Origin: Treponema sp.
GTDB taxonomy: Bacteria > Spirochaetota > Spirochaetia > Treponematales > Treponemataceae
DNA length: 14,124 nt
Direction: 5' to 3'
Assembly: GCA_017617145.1 (NCBI GenBank)
Contig: JAFZWX010000161.1
Coordinates: 1-14,124 of the forward strand
Part shown: positions 14,053 through 14,124 of the stretch, in pieces
Layout of the letters: every line of letters begins with the position of its first letter
Numbering within the stretch: the stretch's first letter is position 1
Translations under genes and position numbers: made by a program
The notes under the pieces: model-generated
Databases searched by the model: none
The model's input: only the letters and a program-made list of their open reading frames with translations
Told to the model about the DNA's origin: nothing

Positions 14053-14124
14053 CTATCCCTTGTATTCTTTATAAATATGAAAAACTTCCTGGCGGCCAAG
14101 ATATTTTGTTCCGTCAAAATCCAT
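14053..14124 (-). CDS. C-terminal tail of an unidentified upstream gene (runs off window)
   Basis: The last 23 codons before a TAG at 14053-14055, ending HIYKEYKG, are open to the window edge; the ATG at the very edge need not be the start. The stop is three bases before the next ATG and the ribosome site of that gene lies within this tail, so the operon continues beyond the window. Too little is visible to name a family. Confidence 0.45.
   Translation of the reverse strand: MDFDGTKYLGRQEVFHIYKEYKG

Noticed and set aside
1..14124. Integron cassette array, suggested by many small same-strand modification genes.
   Set aside because: No paired RYYYAAC/GTTRRRY core sites or attC-like hairpins recur between genes; several genes overlap, and no integrase is present.

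Overview
The window is a low-GC, gene-dense bacterial segment in which almost every gene lies on the minus strand with short gaps, overlaps and clear AGGAG-type ribosome sites. No rRNA or tRNA gene was seen. The gene families, the short exported protein cleaving after a PLAAQ-like signal peptide, and the mix of small GNAT, methyltransferase and kinase genes fit a host-associated spirochaete such as Treponema. This is an inference from style; a clostridial host cannot be excluded from the sequence alone.

Left end (1-2200), a conflict/defence-flavoured and partly decayed zone. The N-terminal 306 residues of a minus-strand protein run off the window edge. They carry the archaeo-eukaryotic primase domain of TOTE-type conflict proteins, with a good promoter just upstream. 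Back to back on the plus strand is a broken DUF1016/YhcG nuclease gene that has lost its N-terminus and apparently its catalytic core. It converges on a small gene of ADP-ribosyltransferase-like appearance.

Middle (1616-6302), a compact minus-strand operon headed by a dinD-like gene: dinD, Nudix hydrolase, APH/choline-kinase-like phosphotransferase, adenosine-deaminase-like hydrolase, SAM methyltransferase, ART-like protein. TAATG and ATGA overlaps couple several of these genes. The 225-base leader upstream of dinD has a candidate promoter whose -35 is overlapped by a sequence one base from the Leptospira-type LexA box, so the whole nucleotide-handling operon could be DNA-damage responsive (inference).

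Right half (6528-14124), two further transcription units reading the same way. One encodes an exported SH3-like protein followed by a GNAT. The other is a long operon of GNAT, GNAT, fructosamine-kinase-like protein, GNAT, two consecutive membrane proteins with HExxH zinc-protease signatures, and two SAM methyltransferases. Several longer possible starts were rejected because the Shine-Dalgarno sequence or an overlap supports a downstream ATG.

The overall theme is an array of small-molecule and protein modifying enzymes (acetyl-, methyl- and phosphotransferases, deaminase, Nudix) next to conflict genes. It resembles cassette-type accessory DNA, but I found no attC sites, integrase or insertion sequence.
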